This document shows positions 1-7,296 of a stretch of 18,570 nucleotides of DNA, one piece after another. A program made the translations under genes and the position numbers. The number at the start of each line of letters is the position of its first letter. Positions within the stretch are counted from its first letter, which is position 1. This DNA is from Candidatus Binatia bacterium (lineage in GTDB: Bacteria; Desulfobacterota_B; Binatia; UBA9968; JAJDTQ01), in the NCBI GenBank assembly GCA_022827045.1, contig JAJDTQ010000042.1:1-18570 (forward strand). Reading direction: 5' to 3'. The notes under the pieces are model-generated. The model had not been told where the DNA came from and did not search any database. It saw nothing but the letters and a program-made list of their open reading frames with translations.

Positions 1-592
1 GCTTATCGTGTCGAGCTTCGACAAGGGCGGCCTGTCCCACCTCGAGCCGATCTTCTTCAACGCGATCTTCGGCAGCAACTTCAAGGCCGTCACGGGATTC
101 CCCAGCGGCGGCGCGCAGCGCCTGGCGGTGAAGAACGGCGAGGTCAACGGCTTCTGCACGACGTTCCAGACCATGGCCAGCACCGAGATCGCCATGTTCG
201 AGGGCGAGGGGAAGTGCTGCCGGGTCCTGATCATCGCCGGCGAGAAGAAGGCGGACCACCCGCTTCTGAAGGGCGTGCCCGCGGCCGAGGCTCTGGCCAA
301 GGAGCAGGGCAAGAGCAAGGATGAGCTGGCCATGCTAAGGGCGATGAACGCCACCAACCAGATCAGCATCGTCCACACGCTCCCGCCCGGAGTGCCGAAA
401 GACCGTGTCGAGGCCCTGCGCGACGGCTTTGCCAAGGCGTACAACGACCCGCAGGTCCAGGCGCTGGCCAAGAAGCAGAACCGCAATCTGCAGCCCAGGC
501 GGGGCGACGGCGTGGCGAAGATCGTCGAGGAGTTGCTCAACACTCCCAAGCCCCTCATGGACAAGATCAAGGCCCTTATCGCGAAGGGCTAA
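1..592 (+). CDS. TctC/Bug-family periplasmic solute-binding protein, C-terminal part (5' end outside window)
   Basis: The reading frame is open from the first bases, so the start lies outside the window; the GTG at 8 is internal. The visible ~196 residues align without gaps to the C-terminal part of the complete TctC-like protein at 3071-4111. I count about 66% identity by eye. Shared landmarks are the KGGLSHLEP segment, SGGAQRLAVKNGEVNGFCTTFQT, the Cys-Cys of KCC(R/K)VLIIAG and PGVPKDRV. TctC/Bug proteins bind a carboxylate in the periplasm and deliver it to the TctAB membrane pair, which is encoded just downstream after a hairpin-containing 163-nt gap. The stop is TAA at 590-592. The substrate cannot be read from sequence; Bug proteins bind many carboxylates and related small molecules. 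Confidence 0.9.
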   Translation, partial: LIVSSFDKGGLSHLEPIFFNAIFGSNFKAVTGFPSGGAQRLAVKNGEVNGFCTTFQTMASTEIAMFEGEGKCCRVLIIAGEKKADHPLLKGVPAAEALAKEQGKSKDELAMLRAMNATNQISIVHTLPPGVPKDRVEALRDGFAKAYNDPQVQALAKKQNRNLQPRRGDGVAKIVEELLNTPKPLMDKIKALIAKG

Positions 593-637
593 AGACCGGC
601 GGCACGCCGTCGAATCAACCGTGGGCGATACCGGGAT

Positions 638-672
638 CCGGCCCGCGTCCGCCGCTGGCGGTCGCGGGCCGG
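638..672 (+). other. Very stable GC-rich hairpin between tctC and tctA
   Basis: A 10-bp perfect stem (CCGGCCCGCG at 638-647 with CGCGGGCCGG at 663-672) is followed by a T-T mismatch and a 5-bp stem (CCGCC at 649-653 with GGCGG at 657-661) closing on a GCT loop. No T-run follows, so it is not a classical intrinsic terminator. In binding-protein transporter operons such structures often stabilise the upstream mRNA or attenuate read-through, so the binding protein is made in excess; that role is inferred here. It could also be a REP-like dispersed repeat. Confidence 0.55.
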
Positions 673-755
673 GCTCCGCTCTCCGTACTCTACCTGAAAC
701 GCGAACTCTAACCTGAAAACCGCGAACCAACCGTTCCCGTTACTACTGCAACGCC

Positions 756-2252
756 ATGCTGGAAGCCTTCATCACAGGACTCATCCAGGTATTCGATCAG
801 ACCACGTTCCTGCTGATGTCGATTGGCATCTTCCTGGGGTTCATCGTCGGGATACTGCCCGGCATCGGCAGCCCCGGGGCGGTGGCGCTCATGCTGCCGT
901 TCATCTTCGAGATGGACCCGGTGCAGGCGTTTGCCTTCCTGCTGGGGATGTACGCGGTCACCGGTACCACCGGCGACATCACCTCGATCCTGTTCGGCGT
1001 GCCCGGGGAGGTGGTGGCCACCGCCACCATCATCGACGGCCATCCCATGGCCAAGCAAGGCCAGGCCGGCCGCGCCCTGGGCGCGGCGCTCATGAGCTCG
1101 CTGGTGGGCGCCATCGTCGGCGCCTTCTCGCTGGCGGCGGCCATTCCCATCGTCACCCCGCTGGTGCTGTCCTTCAAGTCGCCGGAGTTCTTCTCGCTGG
1201 CGATTTTGGGGATCTGCTTTCTTGCGGCGCTGAGCGGCGACAACAAGCTCAAGGGGGTGCTGGCCGGCGGGCTGGGGTTGGTGCTTTCCACCGTCGGCCT
1301 GGACTACCAGGAGAACATCGAGCGCTACACCTTCGGCCTCGTGAACCTGTGGGAAGGGGTCGGCCTCATCGCCGCGGCCGTGGGGCTGTTCGCCGTGCCG
1401 GAGATCGTGGAGCTGTGGGTCAAGGGCTCCGCCATCGCCGAAGCCAAGGTGGGCAAGTTGGGCGGCGTGTGGCAGGGGGTCAAGGACACCTTCATCCACA
1501 TCGGCATCACCGTCCGCTGCAGCATGATCGGCACCTTCTTCGGCCTCGTGCCCGGCGTGAGCGCCGCGCTGTCCCAGTGGGTCTCCTACGCGCACGCGGT
1601 TCAGAGCACCAGGGACAAAAGCGGCTTCGGCAAGGGCGACGTGCGCGGCGTCCTGGGGCCGGGCGCGGCCAACAACTCGGGCATCGGCGCCGCCATGATC
1701 CCCACCGTGGCTTTCGGCGTGCCCGGCAGCGCCACCACCGCCATCCTGCTGGGCGCCTTCATCATCCAGGGGCTGCAGCCCGGGCCGAAGATGCTGACCG
1801 AGCACCTAGCCCTGACCTTCTCGTTCGTCTGGCTCATCGTCATCTCGAACATCATCACCGTGGTGCTGTGCCTGCTGTTCCTGAACCAGTTGGCGAAGAT
1901 TACGCAGATCCGCGGATCGCTGCTGATTCCCGCCCTGTTCATGCTCATCTACCTGGCGGGCTTCGCCAACACCGGTTCCTACTTCGCCATGACCACCACG
2001 CTGGTGTTCGGAGTGATGGGCGTGGTTATGGTGAACCACGGCTGGCCGCGCCCGCCGCTGGTGCTGGGGCTGGTGCTCGGGTCGCTGGTGGAGCGGAACC
2101 TGTTCATCTCCTACGAGATCTATGGGCTCTGGTTCCTGACCCGTCCCATCGTCATGGTGACCTTCGGGATCGCCTTGGTCGTGATCTTCCTGCCCGGCCT
2201 GCAGGACTGGATGGCGAAGCGGGCTCAGCCCAAGGAGGAGCCGGGTGCGTAA
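756..2252 (+). CDS. tctA: Tripartite tricarboxylate transporter large permease (TctA family)
   Basis: This 498-aa multi-spanning inner-membrane protein has the normal TctA length. The N-terminal signature is present (GFIVGILPGIGSPGAVALMLP, residues ~28-48), then GTTGDITSILFGVPGE, and the mirrored second-half motif PGAANNSGIGAAMIPTVAFGVPGS. These repeated glycine/proline-rich motifs are typical of the two TctA halves. With TctB and a periplasmic TctC it forms a secondary, ion-driven carboxylate importer. The ATG at 756 has no convincing Shine-Dalgarno sequence, but the protein begins as TctA proteins usually do. Its last codons overlap the tctB start by 8 nt, indicating co-transcription and translational coupling. 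Confidence 0.95.
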   Translation: MLEAFITGLIQVFDQTTFLLMSIGIFLGFIVGILPGIGSPGAVALMLPFIFEMDPVQAFAFLLGMYAVTGTTGDITSILFGVPGEVVATATIIDGHPMAKQGQAGRALGAALMSSLVGAIVGAFSLAAAIPIVTPLVLSFKSPEFFSLAILGICFLAALSGDNKLKGVLAGGLGLVLSTVGLDYQENIERYTFGLVNLWEGVGLIAAAVGLFAVPEIVELWVKGSAIAEAKVGKLGGVWQGVKDTFIHIGITVRCSMIGTFFGLVPGVSAALSQWVSYAHAVQSTRDKSGFGKGDVRGVLGPGAANNSGIGAAMIPTVAFGVPGSATTAILLGAFIIQGLQPGPKMLTEHLALTFSFVWLIVISNIITVVLCLLFLNQLAKITQIRGSLLIPALFMLIYLAGFANTGSYFAMTTTLVFGVMGVVMVNHGWPRPPLVLGLVLGSLVERNLFISYEIYGLWFLTRPIVMVTFGIALVVIFLPGLQDWMAKRAQPKEEPGA

Positions 2253-2778
2253 CCGGACGGATGTCGGCATCGGCGTGCTGCTGGTGACGCTCCTCTCATG
2301 GGCGGTGTGGGAGGCGCAGGGGTGGCCGGCGCGCACGCGTTTCTTCCCCCTGGCCATCGGCTATCCGGTGCTGGCCATGGCGGTGATGCATCTCGCCTAC
2401 AGCTTGTGGCTGGGGCTCAGGCCGGCCAGGTCCGAGGAGGGTCCGGCAGCGCCGGAGGGCGGAATCGTGCTGGATCCGGTTGTGGTGCGCCGGCGGACCC
2501 TTGAGATTTCCTTCTGGGCCGTGACTTTCGCCTTGGGCCTGTACCTCCTGGGGTTCAAGGTGGGCGGGCTCGTCATACCGACGATCTTCCTCCGGTTTCA
2601 GGCCCGCGAGCTCTGGCGCACCAGCCTCCTGTACAGCCTGGGCGTGTACATCTTCTTCAAGATCGGGCTGGAGGAGGCTTTGTCGTTTCCGCTGCCCGCC
2701 GGCCAAGTCGCCTTCGGCCTGGGCCTCTATTCCTTCGATTCTTACCTGATAGACCCGATCCTGAACCTGGTCCGGTGA
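2245..2778 (+). CDS. tctB: Tripartite tricarboxylate transporter small subunit (TctB family)
   Basis: A 177-aa protein with about four hydrophobic segments: residues ~8-23, ~37-57, a pair at ~88-115, and a C-terminal segment at ~128-165. Charged linkers separate them. Size, hydropathy and position directly after tctA identify the small membrane subunit of a tripartite tricarboxylate transporter, a poorly conserved family. The start is GTG at 2245, fixed by a strong AAGGAGG at 2232-2238 (6-nt spacing) lying inside the end of tctA. The genes overlap by 8 nt. The C-terminal half contains the LP(L)PxGxxxxxLGLYSFDSYLIDP region often seen in TctB-like proteins. Confidence 0.87.
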   Translation: MRNRTDVGIGVLLVTLLSWAVWEAQGWPARTRFFPLAIGYPVLAMAVMHLAYSLWLGLRPARSEEGPAAPEGGIVLDPVVVRRRTLEISFWAVTFALGLYLLGFKVGGLVIPTIFLRFQARELWRTSLLYSLGVYIFFKIGLEEALSFPLPAGQVAFGLGLYSFDSYLIDPILNLVR

Positions 2779-2838
2779 GGGCTCCCGTTTGGGATACACG
2801 GGCTGCCGTTGTTTGGCCTGCACCTGACAAGTGCGCGA

Positions 2839-3001
2839 TAGTGCCCTGTCTGGTTAATTCGCACCATAATCTGCTGGTCTTTTTCGCCGTCGGCCGCGTT
2901 GCTCTTCCTCGCGTGGTGCCCGCCACTGCTCGTCATCGCGCCTTGCCGACGACGAAAAATCCTGCGCATCTTATGGTGCGAATTAACCAGACAGGGCACT
3001 A
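2839..3001. mobile_element. MITE-like element with 29-bp perfect terminal inverted repeats and TA flanks
   Basis: The left end (2841-2869, starting GTGCCCTGTCTGG) and right end (2971-2999, ending CCAGACAGGGCAC) are perfect 29-bp inverted repeats. Each is bounded by a TA dinucleotide (2839-2840 and 3000-3001), consistent with a TA target-site duplication as made by IS630/Tc1-mariner elements. Inside the ends the arms still pair imperfectly (around CTTTTTCGCCGTCGGC and its counterpart near 2946-2960), so much of the 159-bp element could fold into one hairpin. It encodes no transposase. It is therefore a non-autonomous element, assigned to the IS630 superfamily only from the TA flanks. Confidence 0.78.
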
Positions 3002-3013
3002 GCTCATCGCGCC

Positions 3014-3043
3014 TTGACAACCGAGCGATAAATGGCGGTTAAT
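3014..3043 (+). promoter_or_regulatory. Possible sigma-70-type promoter just after the MITE
   Basis: A perfect TTGACA (3014-3019) lies 18 nt before GTTAAT (3038-3043, 4 of 6 matches to TATAAT). It starts 13 nt beyond the element's right TA and would give a short leader before the strong ribosome site at 3056-3065. It could allow tctC2-thiolase-DUF35 to be transcribed independently of tctAB after the insertion. The -10 is weak, so this is tentative. Confidence 0.4.
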
Positions 3044-3055
3044 CGCGCCATCCAG

Positions 3056-3065
3056 AAAAGGAGGT
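3056..3065 (+). promoter_or_regulatory. Strong ribosome binding site deciding the tctC2 start
   Basis: AAAAGGAGGT ends 5 nt before the ATG at 3071. It selects that ATG over the in-frame ATG at 3032, which has no ribosome site, would sit inside the putative promoter and would put 13 extra residues before the signal peptide. Confidence 0.85.
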
Positions 3066-3070
3066 GCCTT

Positions 3071-4111
3071 ATGTGTCGGCGAGTTTTCGTTCTGATAGCG
3101 GGTTTCGTGCTGTTTGCGGGGCCGGTGTGGGGCGAATCGGTGGCCGAGTTCTACAAGGGCAAGACCTTCCGCATTGTCGTGGGGTTGGGTCCGGGGGGCG
3201 CCACGGATACCAACGCCCGGCTGGTTTCGCACGTGTTGTCGCGTCACATTCCCGGACATCCCAGGATCATCGTACAGAACAAGCCCGGGGGCGGCAGCAT
3301 GCTGGCGGCCAACACGATCTACAACAATGAGCCCAGGGACGGCACCGTGCTCGCGGCCATCAGCAGCAGCCTGGTGGCGCAGCAGGCCCGCGGCGAGCCC
3401 GGAGTGCGCTTCGACGCCCGGAAGTTTCAGTGGGTCGCCAGCGCTTTCGACTCCTCGTCCATGTGCGCGATACGGACGGACGCCGGCGTCAACAGCCTCG
3501 ATGACGCGAAGAAGAAGCGGCTCACGTTTTCCGCCTTCAGCAAGGGAGGCCTTTCCCACCTCGAGCCGGTGATCTTCAACGCGGTCTTCGGCACCAAGAT
3601 GAAGGCCGTCACGGGCTATCCCAGCGGCGGCGCACAGCGCCTGGCGGTGAAGAACGGCGAGGTCAACGGGTTCTGCACCACGTTTCAGACGGTCAAGAGC
3701 ACCGAGATCGGCATGTTCGAGGGCGAGGCCAAGTGCTGCAAGGTGCTTATCATCGCGGGCGACCAGAAGATCGATCACCGCCTGGCCAAGGGGGTGCCCA
3801 TTGCCGAACTGCTGGCCAAGGAGCTGGGGAAGAGTCCCGAAGACATTGCCATGCTGCGGGCGCTGAACGCGCCGAACCGCATAAGCATCACTCAGACGTT
3901 CGCGCCGGGAGTGCCCAAGGACCGGGTGCAGGCGATCCGCGACGCCTACGAGAAGTCATACAAGGATCCGGACCTGCTGAAGCTGGCCAAGAAGGCGGGC
4001 ATGGACCTGAAGCCCAAGCGCGGGGAGCAGGTGCAGGAGATCGTCAACGAGTTGCTCAGTATGCCCAAGTCGGTGCTCACGAAGATGAAAGACCTGATCA
4101 GCAAGAGCTGA
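3071..4111 (+). CDS. tctC: TctC/Bug-family periplasmic solute-binding protein, complete paralog
   Basis: A 346-aa protein starting with an apparent Sec signal peptide (MCRRVFVLIAGFVLFAGPVWG, cleavage probably near GES). The mature region begins VAEFYKGKTFRIVVGLGPGGATDTNARL, the GGxxD ligand-loop region of Bug proteins, followed by VQNKPGGGSMLAANTIYN. It is a paralog of the truncated gene at the window start, so this transporter locus has two binding proteins flanking tctAB. It lies 14 nt upstream of the thiolase gene and probably shares a transcript with it, suggesting that the imported compound or a derivative is handled by that enzyme pair. Two consecutive Cys (KCCKVLIIAG) are unusual for a periplasmic protein and are conserved in both paralogs. 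Substrate unknown. Confidence 0.93.
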   Translation: MCRRVFVLIAGFVLFAGPVWGESVAEFYKGKTFRIVVGLGPGGATDTNARLVSHVLSRHIPGHPRIIVQNKPGGGSMLAANTIYNNEPRDGTVLAAISSSLVAQQARGEPGVRFDARKFQWVASAFDSSSMCAIRTDAGVNSLDDAKKKRLTFSAFSKGGLSHLEPVIFNAVFGTKMKAVTGYPSGGAQRLAVKNGEVNGFCTTFQTVKSTEIGMFEGEAKCCKVLIIAGDQKIDHRLAKGVPIAELLAKELGKSPEDIAMLRALNAPNRISITQTFAPGVPKDRVQAIRDAYEKSYKDPDLLKLAKKAGMDLKPKRGEQVQEIVNELLSMPKSVLTKMKDLISKS

Positions 4112-4125
4112 CAGCCGGAAGGGCC

Positions 4126-5319
4126 ATGGCTGGCGTCCTCAAGGACAAGTTTGCCATTGTCGGCCTCGGGCTGCTTGCCGGCCGGTTCGAGGAACGAAGC
4201 TTTCGGACGCTCCAGACGGAGGCCGCCAGGCTCGCCATTGAGGACGCCGGCCTTGCGGTAAACGACGTCGATGGCGCGGTTGATCTCAAGATCGCACCCG
4301 GCGCGGGGGACGTTCCGTCCCCGACCGATGCCTTCCCGCGCGTTCTCGGCCTGCCGTGCCGTATGTTCTTTCAGGTTGCCCGCGGCGGCACCGCGAGCAT
4401 CGTCGGAATTCTGGCGGCTACCAAGTTTCTCGAACTGGGCATGGCCAACTATGTCGTGCTCGCCTCGGGAACGAAGGATTACTCGCGAAGCCGGGCTGCG
4501 CGGCGAACGGGCAGTACCAGCATCGAAGTCATCGAAAAATCGGGCTATTGGGGCAAGCCGTTCGGCGATCTGGCGGCGATGAGCCACCACACTTTCTTTG
4601 CCGCGCGCCACATGCACGAGTTCGGCACGAAGAAGGAGCAGTTCGGCGAGATTTCCGTGGCGATCCGTGGTTGGGCCCAATCCAACCCGTTGGCGCAGTT
4701 CCATGGCCGGCCCCTGACACTGTCCGAATACATGGACGCGCCGCCGCTCGTCTGGCCCTACAACATCTTCGACGCCTGCGTCGTGAGCGACGGTGGTTTC
4801 GCCATCGTCCTGACAACCGCCGAGCGGGCGAAGGACCTGGCACGCAAGCCCATCCATGTTTCGGGTGCGGGGGTGGGAGAGGCCATGGGGCAGCTCTGGT
4901 GGGACAAGGCCAACTACACGCGCCTTGCCGTGCAGACCGCCAGGGAGACCGCCTTCCGTGAAGCGGAAATCGACCTCAAGGATCTCGATTTCGCGGGTCT
5001 CTATGACTGTTTCACCGCCGAGGTCCTGTTCCAGCTAGAGGATTACGGGTGGTGCAAGAAGGGTGAGGGTGGCGCTTTTGTCGAGGGCGGGCGCATAGGC
5101 CCCGGGGGCGAGGTCGCAATCAATACGAGCGGCGGACTCCTGTCCGCGTATCACCTGGGTGAGCAGACACATGTCGCGGAGGCCATCATGCAGCTCCGCG
5201 GCGAAGCCGGAGAGCGGCAGGTAAAAGACGCAAGAATCGGTTTGGTGACGGGACACGGCGGCGAGATCCTTTCGCCCGGGATGTGCTCGACTCACGCCTG
5301 CATGATCCTGAGCAACTGA
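4126..5319 (+). CDS. Thiolase-fold protein of the SCP-x/Ltp2/BbsB type, lacking the usual nucleophilic Cys
   Basis: A 397-aa protein, the normal length for thiolase-like lipid-transfer proteins. It has the N-terminal FAIVGLG opening, TEAARLAIEDAGL, the GGxAS segment (residues 87-91), the GLYDCFTAEV motif (291-300) and the INTSGGLLSAYHLGE region (332-345). In true thiolases the nucleophile sits in a CAS-type motif; here the equivalent reads GGTAS, placing Thr89 where Cys is expected. Loss of that Cys is known in Ltp2-type retro-aldolases of steroid side-chain degradation, which need a DUF35 partner, and exactly such a partner is encoded 21 nt downstream. A retro-aldolase or thiolase-like C-C bond-cleaving role on an acyl-CoA is therefore inferred. 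The ATG at 4126 starts a family-typical N-terminus, though the ribosome site (GGAAGGG) is weak. Confidence 0.88.
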   Translation: MAGVLKDKFAIVGLGLLAGRFEERSFRTLQTEAARLAIEDAGLAVNDVDGAVDLKIAPGAGDVPSPTDAFPRVLGLPCRMFFQVARGGTASIVGILAATKFLELGMANYVVLASGTKDYSRSRAARRTGSTSIEVIEKSGYWGKPFGDLAAMSHHTFFAARHMHEFGTKKEQFGEISVAIRGWAQSNPLAQFHGRPLTLSEYMDAPPLVWPYNIFDACVVSDGGFAIVLTTAERAKDLARKPIHVSGAGVGEAMGQLWWDKANYTRLAVQTARETAFREAEIDLKDLDFAGLYDCFTAEVLFQLEDYGWCKKGEGGAFVEGGRIGPGGEVAINTSGGLLSAYHLGEQTHVAEAIMQLRGEAGERQVKDARIGLVTGHGGEILSPGMCSTHACMILSN

Positions 5320-5340
5320 AGTTTGTATCGAGTGGAGCCG

Positions 5341-5760
5341 ATGAGCATGTCCGCGTCCTACCCGAAGCCTTCTATCGATGAGGACAACAAGCCCTTCTGG
5401 GACGCGGTCCGGAATCGAAAGTTCGTGCTGATGCAATGCCGTGAGTGCGGCGCCTGGTATTGGCCGGCGGCCTACTGCCGCTATCATGCCAACCAGCCTT
5501 TCTACGGCAGCCTCGAATGGCGCGAGGCGTCGGGCCGCGGCAAGGTTTTCGCATACAACGTGCATCACCGGGCCTTCGATCCGGCTTTCAAAGACGATCT
5601 ACCCTATGTCTATGCCCTGATCGAGCTTGAGGAAGGCCCGATGTTCGGCACGAACATCGTGGACTGCGAGCCGGGTGATGTCTCGATCGGCATGGACGTA
5701 GAGGTTCGTTTTATCGAAAGGGGCGATGCCTTGTTGCCGGTCTTCGGGCCCAAAGGTTGA
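5341..5760 (+). CDS. DUF35/OB-fold zinc-ribbon protein (partner of the thiolase)
   Basis: A 139-aa protein with the two-part DUF35 layout. An N-terminal helix (EDNKPFWDAVRNRKFVLMQC) leads into a rubredoxin-like zinc ribbon (residues 33-49), then an OB-fold (~58-130) with GKVFAYNVHHRAF and PYVYALIELEEGP. The zinc ribbon reads CxxC-x9-CxxH (Cys33, Cys36, Cys46, His49), so the usual fourth Cys is His. DUF35 proteins such as ChsH2 and BbsA form complexes with thiolase-fold enzymes and may bind the CoA substrate; adjacency makes the upstream protein the likely partner. The ATG at 5341 or 5347 is used: GGAG at 5334-5337 is 3 or 9 nt away, so 5347 is equally possible. Confidence 0.87.
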   Translation: MSMSASYPKPSIDEDNKPFWDAVRNRKFVLMQCRECGAWYWPAAYCRYHANQPFYGSLEWREASGRGKVFAYNVHHRAFDPAFKDDLPYVYALIELEEGPMFGTNIVDCEPGDVSIGMDVEVRFIERGDALLPVFGPKG

Positions 5761-5797
5761 GGCGGGGAGATGACCCCGTTGGGCCGGGAAAGACGGC

Positions 5798-6013
5798 TTA
5801 TCCGAAAAATGACTTGAGCAGCAAAGAAATGACACCTGCGACGGTCGCGCCACTCATCCACTTCACGACCAACAGCTCCCGCTCGAGTCGCGCAATATCG
5901 GTCTTGGTTGCCAGACTCTCTTCTGACATCGCCTGAGCGGCTGCGCGGGCCTTTTCTTCAGGGGCTCCAGCCGCCCTCAGCGCATCGTACAACTCGGTCA
6001 CCATCATGCTCAT
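5798..6013 (-). CDS. Small coiled-coil protein with a C-terminal membrane helix (DUF1640/CCDC90-like)
   Basis: A 71-aa protein beginning MSMMVTELYDALRAAGAPEEKARAAAQAM. A short amphipathic coiled-coil segment (LATKTDIARLERELLVVKWM, ~34-53) precedes a C-terminal hydrophobic helix (SGATVAGVISLLLKSFFG). This layout matches the many short phage- and plasmid-associated DUF1640/CCDC90-like proteins, whose function is unknown. The frame is open far upstream, but the promoter at 6034-6061 lies inside that extension, so the start at 6013 is preferred. No Shine-Dalgarno sequence is evident and the predicted 5' leader is only about 15 nt. It lies downstream of the dipeptidase but has its own promoter. 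Confidence 0.72.
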   Translation of the reverse strand: MSMMVTELYDALRAAGAPEEKARAAAQAMSEESLATKTDIARLERELLVVKWMSGATVAGVISLLLKSFFG

Positions 6014-6033
6014 TGGAACAATTGGTCGCAAAA

Positions 6034-6061
6034 ATGATACCACCGTTGGGGCGGCTGTCAA
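6034..6061 (-). promoter_or_regulatory. Strong sigma-70-type promoter for the 71-aa protein
   Basis: Read on the minus strand: TTGACA (6061-6056), a 16-nt spacer, TATCAT (6039-6034, 5 of 6 matches). Transcription would start near 6027, about 14 nt before the ATG at 6013. It lies in the 68-nt gap between the dipeptidase stop and this small gene. Confidence 0.6.
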
Positions 6062-6081
6062 GACAGTTCCGTCTCGCGGTG

Positions 6082-7293
6082 TCACCTCGAGCCCGATCCG
6101 GGATCCTGGCGATATCCCTCCACCGCCTCCATCACCCGAAGCAGGTTGCCGCCCCACAGTTGCGCGATCTGCCCCTCGCCGTAGCCCCGGCGCACCAGCT
6201 CGATGGTGACGTTCAGGGTGTCGCGGGCGTTGTCCCAGCCCGCGATTCCGCCGCCGCCGTTGAAGTCCGAGGCGATGCCCACGTGGTCGATGCCGATGAG
6301 CTTGACCGCGTAGTCGATGTGGTCGGCGAAATCCTTCACGGACGCCTTGGGCCACTTGCAGTCGATCTCCCCCCGGCGGGCGTGGTAGGTGTCGCGCTTC
6401 TCGTCGCTCAGTTGTTGGAAATCGGCGAACCCCTTGATGCCCATCTCTGTCCTGAGGGCGCGGAGCGCCGCCTGCCTCTCGCTTGACACCGGCCGCAGGT
6501 AGTAGTCGAAGGCCACCATCTGGGCTACGCCGCCGTTGTCTCGCAGCGCCGTCAGCGCCTCGTCGGACAGGTTGCGCGGATGGTCATGGACCCCCTTCAC
6601 GCTGGAGTGGGACGCGATCACCGGCGCCCGGGAGGCACGGATGGCGTCCATGGCGGTGGTCATGGCCGCGTGGGAGATGTCCACCATGATGCCTAGGTCG
6701 TTGGCGCGCCCGACCGCGGCGCGTCCGAAATCGGTAAGACCTCCGTGCTCCACGGGTGAGTCTTTCAGGCGAGGGTAGGGTACCGCCGAGTCGCCGAGGT
6801 CGTTGTGGCCGTTGTGAAGCAGGCCCAGGTAGCGCGCGCCGAAGTCGTAGTAGGTATCCAGGATATCCAGACTCCGGCCCAGGGCATGGCCGTTCTCGAT
6901 GCCGATGAGCGCCGCCAGCCGGCCCTCGCCGTGGATGCGGCGTACATCCGCGGCCGTGCGGGCCAGCGCGATGGTGTCCGGATACTGCACGTCGGTCATG
7001 CGCCGGATGGCCGCGAACCTGGCGAAGGCGTCGGCCATGGCCCGGGCGTAGCCCGCCGCGTTGCGCTCGCCCTGCCCCACGTAGACGATGAAGAAGACCG
7101 CATCCAGCCCGCCCTGCTCCATCCCGACGAGGTCGATCTGCCCGCGTCCCCCTTTGGCCTCCCTAGGATCGTAGCTCTCGGTGCCGAAATCGGGCGGGAT
7201 GTCCACGTGGGTGTCCATGGTGAGGACACGGGAGTGGATGGCCCGGGCGCGGGTTAGAAGGTCGGAGTCGGAGTCTGAGGGTACGGGATTCAC
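6082..7293 (-). CDS. Membrane dipeptidase family protein (peptidase M19)
   Basis: A 403-aa zinc dipeptidase of the renal dipeptidase/M19 amidohydrolase type. All expected metal and catalytic positions are visible: His29 and Asp31 (MDTHVD), the bridging Glu133 (GIENGHAL), His208 (DISHAA), His229 (IASHSS) and Asp343 (GIDHVGIASDFNGG). Family members hydrolyse dipeptides, some including D-residues. No signal peptide is seen, so a cytoplasmic location is likely. The start is uncertain: GTG at 7293 lies 3 nt after the stop of the 48-aa upstream ORF and has only a poor ribosome site, and the conserved part begins near Met26. The likely operon partner is the small antitoxin-like gene, an odd combination. 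Confidence 0.93.
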   Translation of the reverse strand: MNPVPSDSDSDLLTRARAIHSRVLTMDTHVDIPPDFGTESYDPREAKGGRGQIDLVGMEQGGLDAVFFIVYVGQGERNAAGYARAMADAFARFAAIRRMTDVQYPDTIALARTAADVRRIHGEGRLAALIGIENGHALGRSLDILDTYYDFGARYLGLLHNGHNDLGDSAVPYPRLKDSPVEHGGLTDFGRAAVGRANDLGIMVDISHAAMTTAMDAIRASRAPVIASHSSVKGVHDHPRNLSDEALTALRDNGGVAQMVAFDYYLRPVSSERQAALRALRTEMGIKGFADFQQLSDEKRDTYHARRGEIDCKWPKASVKDFADHIDYAVKLIGIDHVGIASDFNGGGGIAGWDNARDTLNVTIELVRRGYGEGQIAQLWGGNLLRVMEAVEGYRQDPGSGSR

Positions 7294-7296
7294 AGG

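Noticed and set aside
708..1805. Long minus-strand ORF opposite tctA
   Set aside because: Its product is low-complexity, rich in His, Gly, Asp and Arg, as expected for the shadow of a GC-rich membrane-protein gene, and it has no family motif.
3733..4125. N-terminal extension of the thiolase ORF into tctC2
   Set aside because: The extra 131 residues are an out-of-frame reading of tctC2; family similarity begins at the ATG at 4126.
6014..6355. N-terminal extension of the 71-aa protein ORF into the dipeptidase gene
   Set aside because: It is an out-of-frame shadow of the dipeptidase and contains the promoter at 6034-6061.
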